Source: Pectobacterium fontis (GTDB lineage: Bacteria > Pseudomonadota > Gammaproteobacteria > Enterobacterales > Enterobacteriaceae). Taken from it: DNA of 64,000 nucleotides. The stretch's first letter is position 1; every line of letters begins with the position of its first letter. The stretch spans positions 62,001-126,000 of the forward strand of contig NZ_JSXC01000024.1 in the NCBI RefSeq assembly GCF_000803215.1, in the 5' to 3' direction. A model generated the notes under the pieces. That model worked only from the letters and a program-made list of their open reading frames with translations, searched no databases and was not told the origin of the DNA. Position numbers and translations under genes: made by a program. Below, in pieces: positions 8,705-18,391 of this stretch.

Positions 8705-9850
8705 TTATCCCCAAACGAGGTTACCGTTAACAAACGTCTTGAGAATGTGATAATCACGGTTAAAGGCGGTCAAATTTGCCACTTTACCGCTTTCAATAGT
8801 GCCTAATTGCTTATCGATACCGATGGCACGAGCGGGATAAAGTGTTGCCATTCTAATGGCTTCATCCAGTGCGATGCCAGCGTGTTCGATACTATTTCGC
8901 ACGGCGTCGATCATGGTCAGTGCCGAACCGCTCAGGGTGCCGTGTTCATCGACACAGATACCATCACGGTAGTATATGGTTTTACCAGCAAAAATGAACT
9001 GGTCAATCTCTGCGCCCGCGGGTGCTGTGGCGTCAGTCACCAACACCAACTTATCGCCCTTGATGCGCTTACTGTTGCGAATATTCGCCCAATCGACATG
9101 TCTTCCATCCGCGATAATGCCGCAATAAATTTCCGGAGCATCGTAAATCGCGCCGACCAAACCGGGTTCGCGGCCAGTGAGATAGGGCATCGCGTTGAAC
9201 AGGTGGGTAGCAAAGCGGATACCTGCGGCAAATCCTTGCTTTGCCTGTTCCCAGTTGGCGTTGGAATGCCCGGCGGAGACGATAATACCGGCAGCCGTTA
9301 ACTGGCGGATAACCGACGGCTCGACTTCTTCCGGTGCCAGCGTGATTTTCGTAATAGCATCCGCATTGGCGCATAGAAAATCGACCAGATCCTGAGTTGG
9401 CTTACGGATAAAAGCGGGATCATGCGTGCCTTTCTTGATCACATTCAGCCACGGACCTTCGAGATGCAGCCCCAGTGCCTGATGCTTATTTTGCGCCAGC
9501 CAGTCTCGCATGACGCTGATACTGTGCTTCATGAAGGCATCGCTGGAGGTAATCAACGTAGGTAAAAAACTGGTGCAACCTGAACGTTGGTTCGCCTGCT
9601 GCATGATCTCCAGCGTTTTGACGGAGATGGTGTCCAGTGAGTCGTTAAACTGCACGCCGCCGCAGCCGTTCAATTGAAGGTCGATAAACCCCGGCGCGAG
9701 GAACGCACCGTTCAGGTCGTGTTGTTGAATACCGGCAGGAAGCGCGGCAAGTGGGCAGACTTGCTCGATCAGCCCATTGGCAATCACGACGGCGTGATTG
9801 TCCAGAATCTGATGGCCGGTAAAAATCCGGCAGTGGGTTAAGGCGTACAT
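8705..9850 (-). CDS. nagA: N-acetylglucosamine-6-phosphate deacetylase NagA
   Basis: Converts GlcNAc-6-phosphate to glucosamine-6-phosphate plus acetate; amidohydrolase superfamily. Visible motifs are HLEGPW (metal site region, near residue 129), SAGHSNA near 193, HLFNAMP near 215 and VTDATAPAG near 272. Two ATGs stand in tandem. The second (9850) is chosen because GGGAG then lies at 6 rather than 3 bases and because it gives the MYALT start of the family. Its start follows the nagB stop by about 20 bases. Confidence 0.95.
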   Translation of the reverse strand: MYALTHCRIFTGHQILDNHAVVIANGLIEQVCPLAALPAGIQQHDLNGAFLAPGFIDLQLNGCGGVQFNDSLDTISVKTLEIMQQANQRSGCTSFLPTLITSSDAFMKHSISVMRDWLAQNKHQALGLHLEGPWLNVIKKGTHDPAFIRKPTQDLVDFLCANADAITKITLAPEEVEPSVIRQLTAAGIIVSAGHSNANWEQAKQGFAAGIRFATHLFNAMPYLTGREPGLVGAIYDAPEIYCGIIADGRHVDWANIRNSKRIKGDKLVLVTDATAPAGAEIDQFIFAGKTIYYRDGICVDEHGTLSGSALTMIDAVRNSIEHAGIALDEAIRMATLYPARAIGIDKQLGTIESGKVANLTAFNRDYHILKTFVNGNLVWG

Positions 9851-9869
9851 CATCGACTCCCGCGATCGG

Positions 9870-10670
9870 TTAGAGGTTTTTCATATTTTCCGTTTCTAAC
9901 TCACGGAAATATTTAACGGTTTTTATCTTCAATTCCATCGTTGATGGTTCGTCGCACACCATGATGGCTTTGGCATGAAGTTGCAGACAACTGATAGTCC
10001 ACATATGGTTGACGTTGCCTTCTACCGCAGCTTGTAGCGCCTGCGCCTTGTTGCGACCGGTCACCAGAATCATGACTTCTTCGGCATCCAGCAACGTACC
10101 GACGCCAACGGTCAGCGCAAATTTAGGCACCAGATTGACGTCTCCACCGAAGAAACGGGAATTCGCGATACGGGTTTCTTCTGTCAGCGTTTTAATGCGA
10201 GTACGGGAAGCCAGAGAAGAAGCAGGTTCATTGAAGGCGATATGTCCATCATTGCCCACGCCCCCCATGAAGAGATGAATTTTCCCGTAGGACGTTATTT
10301 TCTCTTCATAGCGACGACATTCTGCTGTGATGTCTTCTGCGTTGCCGTTCAACAGGTTAATGTTTTCACGCGGAATATCAACGTGATTGAAAAAATTCTG
10401 GTGCATGAAACTATGATAGCTTTCCGGGTGATCGGTTGGCAGGCCGACATATTCATCCATATTGAACGTCACAACATGTTTAAAGCTCACCAACCCCGCC
10501 TGGTGCATGGCAACCAGCGATTTGTAAGCCTCAAGCGGTGAACTGCCTGTTGGTAGCCCAAGAAGAAAAGGGCGTTCTGCGCTGGGATTGAACGCGTTAA
10601 TTTTCTCTACGATGTGGCGTGCAGCCCATTTTCCAACGTCTGCGGCAGTGGTTAGGGGAATCAGTCTCAT
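9870..10670 (-). CDS. nagB: Glucosamine-6-phosphate deaminase NagB
   Basis: Isomerises and deaminates glucosamine-6-phosphate to fructose-6-phosphate plus ammonia, linking amino-sugar use to glycolysis. The 266-aa length is exactly that of the enterobacterial enzyme. Motifs include [11 protein letters not shown] near residue 35, [10 protein letters not shown] with the catalytic Asp near 72, and [16 protein letters not shown] near 137-152 carrying the Asp/His/Glu catalytic set. It is the first gene of nagBAC, divergent from nagE. Confidence 0.97.
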   Translation of the reverse strand: MRLIPLTTAADVGKWAARHIVEKINAFNPSAERPFLLGLPTGSSPLEAYKSLVAMHQAGLVSFKHVVTFNMDEYVGLPTDHPESYHSFMHQNFFNHVDIPRENINLLNGNAEDITAECRRYEEKITSYGKIHLFMGGVGNDGHIAFNEPASSLASRTRIKTLTEETRIANSRFFGGDVNLVPKFALTVGVGTLLDAEEVMILVTGRNKAQALQAAVEGNVNHMWTISCLQLHAKAIMVCDEPSTMELKIKTVKYFRELETENMKNL

Positions 10671-11031
10671 CAGCGATCTCCTGCTTTTCGCGTGGAATTA
10701 AATACGTTATTGCGCCAACCGCGCCAGTTGCGCACTTGGCCTATACAGTAAAATTAGTCTACTCCGTTTTTTTTAGTCTTGAAATAAGTTAGGGTTTTTA
10801 TTCAGGTATAAAATTTTTGTATGCGGTTTTTTGGTGATTTTTATCACATAATTATGGGGTTTAATTTGTGTGACGAATTATTTTTCTTACACTCTCAAAC
10901 AGAACCATTGCGGATCACGTTTTTGACAATAGTGTTTTCGATAGTGACGTTGTTTTTCGGCAGTGAAATTTATTGGCAGGTTTTTTGCCCCACAACATTT
11001 CATTTACCTCGTAAAGGTAAGAGAGGGAAAA
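10671..11031. promoter_or_regulatory. nagB-nagE divergent control region
   Basis: 361 bases between divergent nagB and nagE. It contains a good CRP site at 10832-10849. A NagC-like interrupted palindrome GAAATAA/TTTTATTC spans 10781-10803; in E. coli NagC bridges operators at both genes across this region, so a second site is expected nearer nagE. A single TTGACA at 10923-10928 has no matching -10 at normal spacing. The operator call is inference. Confidence 0.45.
10832..10849 (+). promoter_or_regulatory. CRP-binding site
   Basis: GGTGA-TTTTTA-TCACA matches the TGTGA-N6-TCACA consensus in nine of ten positions. Its place between nagB and nagE fits the known cAMP-CRP activation of the E. coli nag regulon. 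Confidence 0.65.
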
Positions 11032-12528
11032 GTGAGTATTCTTAACTATTTACAGAAAGTTGGTCGGGCATTGATGGTGCCTGTCGCGACGCTGCCTGCC
11101 GCTGCTATCCTGATGGGGGTAGGTTACTGGATTGATCCGGTTGGCTGGGGAAGCGAGAACGCGCTGGCGGCACTCCTCATCAAGTCGGGTGAGGCGATTA
11201 TCGGGCATATGGCGGTGCTATTTGCTGTTGGCGTCGCTTACGGCATGTCGAAAGATAAGGATGGCGCGGCGGCGCTGACCGGGTTTGTCGGCTTTTTGGT
11301 GCTGACCACGCTGTGTTCTCCGGCTGTAGTCGCCATGATCCAACGGATCCCTGTGGAACAGGTGCCCGCAGCGTTTGGCAAAATTGAAAACCAGTTCATC
11401 GGGATTCTGGTCGGTGTAATATCTGCCGAACTGTATAACCGTTTCAGTCAGGTTGAATTGCCTAAAGCGCTGTCGTTCTTCAGTGGACGTCGTTTGGTGC
11501 CGATTTTGGTTTCTTTCCTGATGATTCTGGTGGCGTTCATTTTAATGTACGTCTGGCCAGTGATTTACAATGCGCTGGTATCGTTTGGTGAGCACATTCA
11601 ACAGTTGGGGTCGGTGGGGGCTGGTGTTTATGCGTTCTTTAACCGTTTGCTGATTCCTGTTGGGTTGCACCATGCACTCAATTCCGTGTTCTGGTTTGAT
11701 GTTGCGGGTATCAACGATATTCCCAATTTTCTGGCTGGTCAGCAGTCTATCGATTCTGGTAAAGCTGTGGTGGGGATCACCGGACGCTATCAGGCAGGCT
11801 TCTTCCCGATAATGATGTTCGGCCTGCCGGGCGCGGCGCTGGCGATTTACCACTGCGCGCGCCCTGAGAACAAAAGCAAAGTGGCTGGGATCATGCTGGC
11901 GGCGGCATTTGCCTCCTTCTTCACCGGGATCACCGAGCCGCTGGAGTTCTCCTTCATGTTTGTGGCGCCAGTGCTGTATTTCCTGCATGCGTTACTGACC
12001 GGTTTTTCCGTCTTTATTGCCGCGAGCATGCATTGGATCGCTGGCTTTGGTTTCAGCGCCGGTTTGGTAGACATGGTGCTGTCCTCACGCAATCCGCTTG
12101 CCACTCAGTGGTACATGCTGTTTGCACAGGGGCTGGTGTTCTTCATCATTTATTATGTGGTGTTCCGTTTTACCATCACGCGTTTCAATCTGTTAACGCC
12201 GGGACGCGAGCTGGCGGTGAGCGGTAGCGAGGCCGATGGTTATGACGTGAATACCGTGTCTGTGGGCAAAAAATCAAGCGATACGGCGACGTTGGCGCGT
12301 GGCTATTTGCAGGCGCTGGGTGGCAAAGGCAACCTGATTGGGATCGATGCCTGTATCACGCGTTTGCGTTTGAATGTTGCTGATTCCTCTTTGGTTGATG
12401 ATGCGCAGGCGAAACGGCTGGGTGCAGCGGGCGTGATTCGTCTGAATAAGCAAAGCGTACAGATCGTTGTTGGTACGCAGGCTGAGTCAATCGCCACTGC
12501 ACTGAAAGCGGAATATAACAAGGCGTAA
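11032..12528 (+). CDS. nagE: PTS GlcNAc transporter, EIICB only (no IIA domain)
   Basis: Membrane permease of the glucose-superfamily PTS that imports GlcNAc as the 6-phosphate. The GTG at 11032 is chosen as start because GAGAGGG lies just upstream and the product then begins MSILNYLQKVGRALMVPVA; the frame extends 23 codons further up without a ribosome site. The IIC part spans residues 1 to ~390 with about ten membrane segments and the GITEPLEF motif. The IIB domain follows, with the phosphorylated Cys in IDACITRLRL near residue 442. The protein stops after IIB at 498 aa, whereas E. coli NagE carries a C-terminal IIA domain. Phosphate must therefore come from a separate IIA, probably Crr. 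Substrate is inferred from its place in the nag divergon. Confidence 0.88.
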   Translation: MSILNYLQKVGRALMVPVATLPAAAILMGVGYWIDPVGWGSENALAALLIKSGEAIIGHMAVLFAVGVAYGMSKDKDGAAALTGFVGFLVLTTLCSPAVVAMIQRIPVEQVPAAFGKIENQFIGILVGVISAELYNRFSQVELPKALSFFSGRRLVPILVSFLMILVAFILMYVWPVIYNALVSFGEHIQQLGSVGAGVYAFFNRLLIPVGLHHALNSVFWFDVAGINDIPNFLAGQQSIDSGKAVVGITGRYQAGFFPIMMFGLPGAALAIYHCARPENKSKVAGIMLAAAFASFFTGITEPLEFSFMFVAPVLYFLHALLTGFSVFIAASMHWIAGFGFSAGLVDMVLSSRNPLATQWYMLFAQGLVFFIIYYVVFRFTITRFNLLTPGRELAVSGSEADGYDVNTVSVGKKSSDTATLARGYLQALGGKGNLIGIDACITRLRLNVADSSLVDDAQAKRLGAAGVIRLNKQSVQIVVGTQAESIATALKAEYNKA

Positions 12529-12577
12529 TATGACTGCGTGACTTGTTTAACGCGATGTTATATCGATGAAAGTGATG

Positions 12578-12608
12578 GGGCGAGAGAGCAATCTTGCCCT
12601 TTTTTTTC
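12578..12608 (+). terminator. terminator of nagE
   Basis: Stem GGGCGAGA/TCTTGCCC (one G-T pair) with a 6-base loop is followed by an eight-T run, 50 bases after the nagE stop. Confidence 0.85.
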
Positions 12609-12703
12609 GTTCTGAATAATTAAATGAAACTAACGGTTGTTTCCCAGCGTGGCTTGTTGGATCATTGCTAGTTATACGTCGTTTTAGCATTGAGGAATGA
12701 AGA

Positions 12704-14362
12704 ATGAGTGAGGCTGAAGCCCGCCCAACTAACTTTATCCGTCAGATTATTGATGAAGATCTGGCGTCCGGTAAGCATGACCATATTCAGACGCGTTTCC
12801 CGCCAGAGCCGAACGGCTATCTGCATATTGGACATGCCAAGTCTATTTGCCTGAATTTTGGGATCGCGCGTGATTATCAGGGGCAATGCAACCTGCGTTT
12901 TGACGACACCAACCCGGTAAAAGAAGATATCGAATACGTTGAGTCGATCAAACGTGACGTCGAGTGGTTGGGTTTTTCATGGAGCGGCGATGTTCGCTAT
13001 TCTTCTGATTATTTCGATCAACTGCACGCTTATGCGGTTGAACTGATCGGTAAAGGTCTGGCTTACGTTGATGAGCTGACACCCGAGCAGATTCGTGAAT
13101 ACCGTGGCACGCTGACGGCGCCGGGGAAAAATAGCCCTTATCGCGATCGCACCGTGCAGGAAAACCTGGCGCTGTTTGAAAAAATGCGCAACGGCGGGTT
13201 TGCGGAAGGGACGGCCTGTCTGCGTGCAAAAATCGATATGGCGTCGTCTTTTATCGTAATGCGTGATCCGGTGCTGTATCGTATTAAATTTGCCGATCAC
13301 CACCAAACGGGCAATAAGTGGTGCATCTACCCGATGTATGACTTCACCCACTGCATTTCCGATGCGCTGGAAGGAATCACCCATTCGCTGTGTACGCTGG
13401 AATTCCAGGATAACCGTCGCCTGTACGACTGGGTGCTGGATAATATCACGATTCCTTGCCACCCCCGTCAGTACGAGTTTTCTCGCCTGAATCTCGAATA
13501 CGCGATTATGTCCAAGCGTAAGCTGAATCAACTGGTAACGGAAAACATCGTTGAAGGATGGGACGATCCGCGTATGCCTACCATCTCTGGCCTGCGTCGC
13601 CGTGGTTATAGCGCGTCCTCTATTCGTGAATTCTGTGTACGTATCGGCGTAACGAAGCAGGATAACAACGTGGAAATGGCTGCTCTTGAATCCTGTATTC
13701 GCGACGATCTGAATGAAAATGCCCCGCGTGCGATGGCGGTGTTGGATCCGGTTAAAGTGGTGATCGAGAATCTGCCTGTCGAGCACGAAGAGTTTGTCGC
13801 GATGCCAAACCACCCGAATAAGCCAGAAATGGGCTCACGTCAGGTGGCATTCAGCCGTGAAGTTTATATCGATCGGGCTGACTTCCGTGAAGAGGCCAAC
13901 AAGCAGTACAAACGGTTGGTGCTGGGTAAAGAAGTGCGGCTGCGTAATGCTTACGTGATCAAAGCCGAGCGCATTGAAAAAGACGAGCAGGGCGCTATCA
14001 CTACGATTTACTGTCGCTATGATGCGGAAACGCTGAGCAAAGATCCGGCGGATGGCCGTAAAGTGAAAGGTGTGATCCACTGGGTTTCTGCGGCACACGC
14101 GGTGCCAGCGGAATTCCGTTTGTACGATCGTCTGTTTAGTGTGGCCAATCCTGGTGCGGCGGAAGATTTTCTGTCGACGATTAACCCGGATTCACTGAAA
14201 GTCACGCAGGGCTTTGTGGAAGCGAGCCTGGCGCAGGCGGAAGTAGAAAAAGCGTATCAGTTCGAACGAGAAGGGTACTTCTGTGCCGATCGTGTTTACT
14301 CCAGTGCGGAACATCTGGTGTTTAACCGTACGGTTGGGCTGCGCGATACCTGGGCTGGCTAA
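12704..14362 (+). CDS. glnS: Glutaminyl-tRNA synthetase GlnS
   Basis: Class I aminoacyl-tRNA synthetase that charges tRNA-Gln. The 552-aa product has the HIGH-type signature [11 protein letters not shown] near residues 38-48 and the MSKRK form of the KMSKS loop near 269. The RFDDTNP motif (near 66) and the C-terminal beta-barrel anticodon-binding domains are also present. Length agrees with E. coli GlnS (554 aa). It stands alone between the terminators of nagE and glnS/fur. Three of its tRNA substrates are encoded 8 kb upstream. Confidence 0.97.
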   Translation: MSEAEARPTNFIRQIIDEDLASGKHDHIQTRFPPEPNGYLHIGHAKSICLNFGIARDYQGQCNLRFDDTNPVKEDIEYVESIKRDVEWLGFSWSGDVRYSSDYFDQLHAYAVELIGKGLAYVDELTPEQIREYRGTLTAPGKNSPYRDRTVQENLALFEKMRNGGFAEGTACLRAKIDMASSFIVMRDPVLYRIKFADHHQTGNKWCIYPMYDFTHCISDALEGITHSLCTLEFQDNRRLYDWVLDNITIPCHPRQYEFSRLNLEYAIMSKRKLNQLVTENIVEGWDDPRMPTISGLRRRGYSASSIREFCVRIGVTKQDNNVEMAALESCIRDDLNENAPRAMAVLDPVKVVIENLPVEHEEFVAMPNHPNKPEMGSRQVAFSREVYIDRADFREEANKQYKRLVLGKEVRLRNAYVIKAERIEKDEQGAITTIYCRYDAETLSKDPADGRKVKGVIHWVSAAHAVPAEFRLYDRLFSVANPGAAEDFLSTINPDSLKVTQGFVEASLAQAEVEKAYQFEREGYFCADRVYSSAEHLVFNRTVGLRDTWAG

Positions 14363-14381
14363 CACTATCCGGTAAAAAGAC

Positions 14382-14415
14382 AAAAATAAAACCGCCTCGG
14401 CGGTTTTATTTTTTG
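14382..14415. terminator. bidirectional terminator between glnS and fur
   Basis: A perfect 9-bp stem AAAACCGCC/GGCGGTTTT with a 2-base spacer is flanked by A-rich sequence on the left and ATTTTTT on the right, so it works for both convergent genes. Confidence 0.88.
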
Positions 14416-14426
14416 GTGCGGTCGAT

Positions 14427-14876
14427 TTATCGTGTGGATTCGTGCAGGGTTTCATCTTCTCGACAATCCCCTTCACTGCAATGCCCATAGAGATACAAAC
14501 TGTGGTTAGTCAATTTAATACCGTGTCTTTCGGCGATTTCGCGCTGACGTGCTTCGATAGACTCATCGCGGAATTCAATGACTTTGCCGCAGTCGAGGCA
14601 AATTAAGTGATCGTGATGATGCTGTTGCGTCAGCTCAAAGACGGATTTACCACCTTCGAAGTTGTGACGGGTGACGATACCAGCATCATCAAACTGGTTG
14701 AGGACGCGATAGACAGTCGCAAGACCAATTTCTTCGCCCATATCAATCAGTCTCTTATATAAATCTTCCGCACTGACGTGATGACAGACAGGATCCTGTA
14801 ACACTTCCAGAATTTTCAGTCTTGGAAGAGTGACTTTCAGGCCGGCCTTCTTTAATGCGGTATTGTTGTCAGTCAT
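14427..14876 (-). CDS. fur: Ferric uptake regulator Fur
   Basis: Iron-responsive DNA-binding repressor and global regulator of iron uptake. The 149-aa product begins MTDNNTALKKAGLKVTLPRL, has the winged-helix recognition region (EEIGLATVYRVLNQF) near residues 48-62, and the metal-binding cluster HHHDHLICLDCG near 86-97. A second Cys pair (HCSEGDC) lies near the C-terminus. Downstream of fldA as in E. coli. The short leader ORF uof that couples E. coli fur to RyhB was looked for upstream and not found. Confidence 0.98.
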   Translation of the reverse strand: MTDNNTALKKAGLKVTLPRLKILEVLQDPVCHHVSAEDLYKRLIDMGEEIGLATVYRVLNQFDDAGIVTRHNFEGGKSVFELTQQHHHDHLICLDCGKVIEFRDESIEARQREIAERHGIKLTNHSLYLYGHCSEGDCREDETLHESTR

Positions 14877-14961
14877 GCGGGTTTAGTCCTGTTGCTTACT
14901 TATCAATGGAGGCTGCCTAGCCTATGACATCGGTCGGAGCAAAACATGTAATGGCGTTCCA

Positions 14962-14990
14962 ATTATAGAACCGCACATACAAAATGAAAA
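14962..14990 (-). promoter_or_regulatory. fur promoter
   Basis: On the minus strand TTTTCA (14985-14990) and a perfect TATAAT (14962-14967) are 17 bases apart, about 90 bases ahead of the fur start codon. Confidence 0.65.
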
Positions 14991-15168
14991 CAAGGGAATG
15001 TTAACAATATTGTCCCCATTCATATTACTGATATACAACGCAATCCGTTGTTGATGAATGAAGAAATGGTGAAGCACGTATAAAACCGATGGGATTATTG
15101 TACAGGTTTACTGATAGAAGTTAAAAAAATGTATCAATCATTATGAAAGGTTTTACCTATCAATGCTG

Positions 15169-15201
15169 TTTCGGCTCTGATAAGGATTATCAGAGCCGAA
15201 A
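15169..15201 (-). terminator. long perfect hairpin after fldA
   Basis: A perfect 15-bp stem TTTCGGCTCTGATAA/TTATCAGAGCCGAAA with a 3-base loop begins 6 bases after the fldA stop. It lacks a downstream T tract on the minus strand, so it may protect the mRNA 3' end rather than terminate by itself. Confidence 0.55.
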
Positions 15202-15206
15202 TGAGT

Positions 15207-15734
15207 TTAGCCAACCAGTTCTTTCAGATTCAGTTCATCGCTAATCTGCTTCACCCAGGTGGTTACACGTTCGCTGGTCAGTTCAGGCTGACGGTCTTCA
15301 TCGATAGCCAAACCAATGAAGTGATTATCGTCGGCGAGCCCTTTAGACGCTTCAAAGTAATAGCCTTCTGTTGACCAGTGACCGACGATCGTCGCACCGC
15401 GAGGTTCAATGATGTCACGGATGGTTCCCATGGCATCACAGAAGTATTCTGCGTAGTCTTCCTGATCGCCACAACCAAACAAGGCAACCAATTTTCCTGT
15501 GAAATCAATTTCTTCCAGTGAAGGGAAAAAATCATCCCAATCACACTGGGCTTCACCGTAATACCAGGTTGGAATACCCAACAACAAAATATCGAAACCT
15601 TCGAGGTCTTCTTTGCTGCTTTTGGCGATGTCATGAACATCCGCAACGTTGGTGCCTAACTGCTGTTGGATCGTTTTGGCGATGTTTTCAGTGTTGCCCG
15701 TATCACTGCCAAAGAATATTCCGATGAGTGCCAT
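15207..15734 (-). CDS. fldA: Flavodoxin 1 FldA
   Basis: FMN-containing electron carrier that serves radical-SAM enzymes, methionine synthase and pyruvate formate-lyase activation. The start at 15734 gives MALIGIFFGSDTGNTE, the exact family N-terminus; the frame runs 17 codons further upstream without resemblance to flavodoxin. The phosphate-binding loop GSDTGNTE spans residues 9-16, and FMN-stacking regions PTWYYGE and GCGDQEDYAEYFCDA follow. Length 175 aa (E. coli 176). AAGAGG lies upstream at slightly long spacing. It precedes fur on the same strand, which ties it to iron control. Confidence 0.97.
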   Translation of the reverse strand: MALIGIFFGSDTGNTENIAKTIQQQLGTNVADVHDIAKSSKEDLEGFDILLLGIPTWYYGEAQCDWDDFFPSLEEIDFTGKLVALFGCGDQEDYAEYFCDAMGTIRDIIEPRGATIVGHWSTEGYYFEASKGLADDNHFIGLAIDEDRQPELTSERVTTWVKQISDELNLKELVG

Positions 15735-16241
15735 GAATTGAATAACCTCTTGATTCCTAATGGTATGGTGTAATGTTTCACCCACTTATCTGTTAATAAT
15801 AACAGACACTCACATCAGGAGAAACTCGTATCGGTAAGTAAGGATGCGTAAATCGAGAGCGTGTGGCTGACAGAGGTAAAGAAGGGAAACGAACCATGTT
15901 GCTGTTGGCTCCTAATCGATAGGAAGAACCAGTCTATATTGTCGTCTGCAATTAAGCACCTGCCTCTTCAATATCCTCAGTTATTTAAAGTGTTGTTTCA
16001 TTTTTTATGAATATGTTTTTTGTTTTCATGCTTTCTCGGCTGTAATTAAAAATAGGTTTTTGTTTTTAAAAAATAAAAATCACGAGGCATTACATGGCTA
16101 CTCAGAAGAATTAAAATACATCAAAGGGAAAGAGTCTTATCGAATTAAAAATGTGTAACATTTATCGGGAGTATTCCTAATAAAAGGGTTGGGTTATAAT
16201 GATTTCCCGCTAAAAAAATACGAAGGTATGAGTGAGGATTT
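15735..16241. other. AT-rich region upstream of fldA
   Basis: About 500 AT-rich bases between fldA and the small ORF at 16242. A well-spaced GAGG precedes a five-codon ORF (ATG at about 16094) that ends at once, possibly the start of a lost gene. TATAAT at 16195-16200 may be the -10 of the small ORF but has a poor -35. Nothing else was recognised. Confidence 0.5.
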
Positions 16242-16379
16242 ATGTTTAAGAATAAAATGGAAACTCATCTTAAATTGACTTACTGCCAGAGATCATATCT
16301 ATGTCAGCGTACAGACTACAAGGAGTGCAGCGAATTTTTTGGCAACCCTCTGATTAAACGCCTTATATCTATAAAATAG
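16242..16379 (+). CDS. Small Cys-containing protein upstream of chemoreceptor (45 aa, predicted)
   Basis: Not recognised. ATG at 16242 follows GTGAGGATTT, a well-placed Shine-Dalgarno. The 45-aa product is basic and has Cys at 15, 21 and 29 within YCQRSYLCQRTDYKECSEFF, followed by GNPLIKRLISIK. Its composition looks coding although it lies in AT-rich DNA: the third positions vary and residues are not repetitive. The three-Cys spacing could hold a metal or be redox active, but that is speculation. It sits 225 bases ahead of the chemoreceptor gene, with that gene's own FliA-type promoter in between, so the two may be transcribed separately. Confidence 0.5.
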   Translation: MFKNKMETHLKLTYCQRSYLCQRTDYKECSEFFGNPLIKRLISIK

Positions 16380-16431
16380 GTGAATTTATTTTCAGTGTGA
16401 AAAATCATATTAATAAATATAGCGGGGATGC

Positions 16432-16458
16432 TAAATGTTCTCTATGTTTAGCCGATGA
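16432..16458 (+). promoter_or_regulatory. FliA (sigma-28) type promoter of the chemoreceptor gene
   Basis: TAAATGTT - 11 bases - GCCGATGA matches the flagellar class 3 consensus TAAAGTTT-N11-GCCGATAA in 13 of 16 positions with perfect spacing. It lies 145 bases before the chemoreceptor start codon. Confidence 0.75.
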
Positions 16459-16603
16459 ACTAGCGTGGTTTTTTGTGTTTTCAACTCGGTGAAATGTGAA
16501 TGCTAGGGAGAAGTGGCCCGTTTCATGATGTGAATTTTCTTATTCATGTCGGTTGATGAGCGATAAAAATCTTTTTAACCTTTTTCCTGATTTGGAGTGA
16601 TCT

Positions 16604-18271
16604 ATGAGACTTATAAAAAATATTGCCATCAGAACCGCTATGCTATGGGTACTGGGCATTTTTTGTGTTCTTTGGGGAGGGGTATCGATATATACCATGT
16701 TCTCTTTTAAAGAGATGACGATGACCTCGAAAACCAGCACCCTGCTGGTCCAGAACATGAATTTTATCAACCAGGGCAACGATCAATACTTCCGTATGGT
16801 AACCCGTCTGGCGCGTGCTGTTGACGCTCGCCGCAATGGCGATAACGCTACCGCAGATAAAGAGCAAGCTTCTGCGCTCGTCGCATTGGATAAACTGAAG
16901 TCTGATTTGGTGGCGTTTAATACTATCGATCATGCGAGTCTGGATGCAGCGTTGGTACAGGCCGTCAGCCGTGACTGGAATAATCTGGTTGTTCAAGGCG
17001 TTGAGCCGCTTTACCAAAAGGCTGTTGCCAATGCGTTGGATGATTATCAAAATCAGGCCAAGAATGTGGTGCCGCCACTGAGCCGCCAGTTTGGCGCCTC
17101 TCTCTCCGCGTTCAGTAACGCCAGCGCGGAAAAATTCGATGCGGCGGGTGTGCGTTTTGAACACATTACTATGATTGGGCAAAACATTTTGCTGAGCGGA
17201 TTGATTATCGGCCTGATCATGCTGTTCCTGACCGATCGTTATCTGGTGGTGTGTTTGGTTCGCCCATTAGATGATCTGCGCGAGCACTTTAGCGTGATTG
17301 CTTCTGGTCATCTGGGTAAACCGATTCTGGACTTTAGTAATAACTGTGTGGGTCGCTTGTTCCCGCTGCTGCGTGAAATGCAGGAGAGTCTGGCCACCAC
17401 CGTTAGCACGATCAGAAACAGCACGGACTCCATTTATCAGGGCGCGTCTGAGATTGCGGCGGGCAACAACGATCTGTCATCACGCACCGAAGAGCAAGCT
17501 TCAGCGTTGGAAGAGACGGCTGCCAGTATGGAGCAACTGACGGCGACGGTGAAACAAAACGCCGAAAACGCCAATCACGCCAGCCAACTGGCGTTGCAGG
17601 CTTCGACAACGGCGAAGAAAGGCGGTGAAATCGTTGAGAACGTGGTGAAAACCATGGTGGAAATTTCCGGTAGCTCAAGGAAAATCGCAGAAATTACCAC
17701 CGTTATTAACGGCATCGCGTTCCAGACCAACATTCTGGCGTTGAACGCGGCGGTAGAAGCGGCACGAGCAGGTGAGCAAGGGCGCGGGTTTGCTGTGGTC
17801 GCAGGAGAAGTGCGCAGTCTGGCGCAGCGCAGTGCGCAGGCAGCGAAAGAGATTGAAGGTCTGATTTCTGAATCGGTTCGCTGTGTAGACACTGGCTCTA
17901 ATCTGGTTAGCGATGCTGGTGATACGATGCAGGACATCGTCCGTGCGGTGACTAACGTGACGGATATCATGGGGGAAATTGCCTCAGCGTCGGAAGAACA
18001 GAGCAAAGGGATTGCGCAGGTCGGTCAGGCCGTGGCGGAAATGGACAGCGTAACTCAGCAAAACGCCGCGTTGGTTGAACAGGCCTCGTCAGCAGCCTTG
18101 TCGCTGGAAGAACAGGCGGCGCTGTTGAATCAGACTGTGTCGCTGTTCCAACTGTCCGACACGCAGTCAGGTGTGCAAGTGGTAGCAAAACCGGTGCAGA
18201 AAGCACGGGCAATTGCCCCGCGTGCAAGCAAAGCGCTGCCGGCCAGCAATGATAACTGGGAAAAATTCTGA
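16604..18271 (+). CDS. Methyl-accepting chemotaxis protein
   Basis: Transmembrane chemoreceptor of 555 aa. Membrane segment 1 is at about residues 10-33 and segment 2 at about 192-212, framing a periplasmic four-helix-type domain of ~155 residues. A HAMP region follows (RPLDDLREHFSVIASGHL), then a coiled-coil signalling domain with the conserved hairpin NILALNAAVEAARAGEQGRG near 376-395. The last five residues are NWEKF, which fits the NWxxF tether for CheR/CheB. GGAG at good distance sets the start. A FliA-type promoter upstream puts it in the flagellar regulon. The ligand cannot be read from the sequence. E. coli has no receptor gene at this position. Confidence 0.93.
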   Translation: MRLIKNIAIRTAMLWVLGIFCVLWGGVSIYTMFSFKEMTMTSKTSTLLVQNMNFINQGNDQYFRMVTRLARAVDARRNGDNATADKEQASALVALDKLKSDLVAFNTIDHASLDAALVQAVSRDWNNLVVQGVEPLYQKAVANALDDYQNQAKNVVPPLSRQFGASLSAFSNASAEKFDAAGVRFEHITMIGQNILLSGLIIGLIMLFLTDRYLVVCLVRPLDDLREHFSVIASGHLGKPILDFSNNCVGRLFPLLREMQESLATTVSTIRNSTDSIYQGASEIAAGNNDLSSRTEEQASALEETAASMEQLTATVKQNAENANHASQLALQASTTAKKGGEIVENVVKTMVEISGSSRKIAEITTVINGIAFQTNILALNAAVEAARAGEQGRGFAVVAGEVRSLAQRSAQAAKEIEGLISESVRCVDTGSNLVSDAGDTMQDIVRAVTNVTDIMGEIASASEEQSKGIAQVGQAVAEMDSVTQQNAALVEQASSAALSLEEQAALLNQTVSLFQLSDTQSGVQVVAKPVQKARAIAPRASKALPASNDNWEKF

Positions 18272-18391
18272 CCTGTGTTTTAATCAGAAAATAGCGCTGT
18301 TTTAATCCGGGATGGTGTTTTCGTCTTGGGTAAATGTTCAGACGGCGTCAGATATGACGCCGCCGAAGAGGTGAAGACCGTGCTACATCAA

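Larger units (their letters stand above)
14877..15206. other. fldA-fur intergenic region
   Basis: 330 bases carrying the fur promoter (14962-14990), the fldA 3' hairpin (15169-15201), and a second possible promoter TTAACT-16-TACAAT on the minus strand. The segment CATAATGATTGATAC at about 15132-15147 resembles a Fur box half and could mediate autoregulation. Confidence 0.5.

Noticed and set aside
12977-13813. 278-codon minus-strand ORF opposite glnS
   Set aside because: Antisense shadow of a conserved synthetase gene.
14877-15206. A uof-like leader ORF before fur
   Set aside because: No short ORF with a ribosome site overlaps or leads into the fur start.
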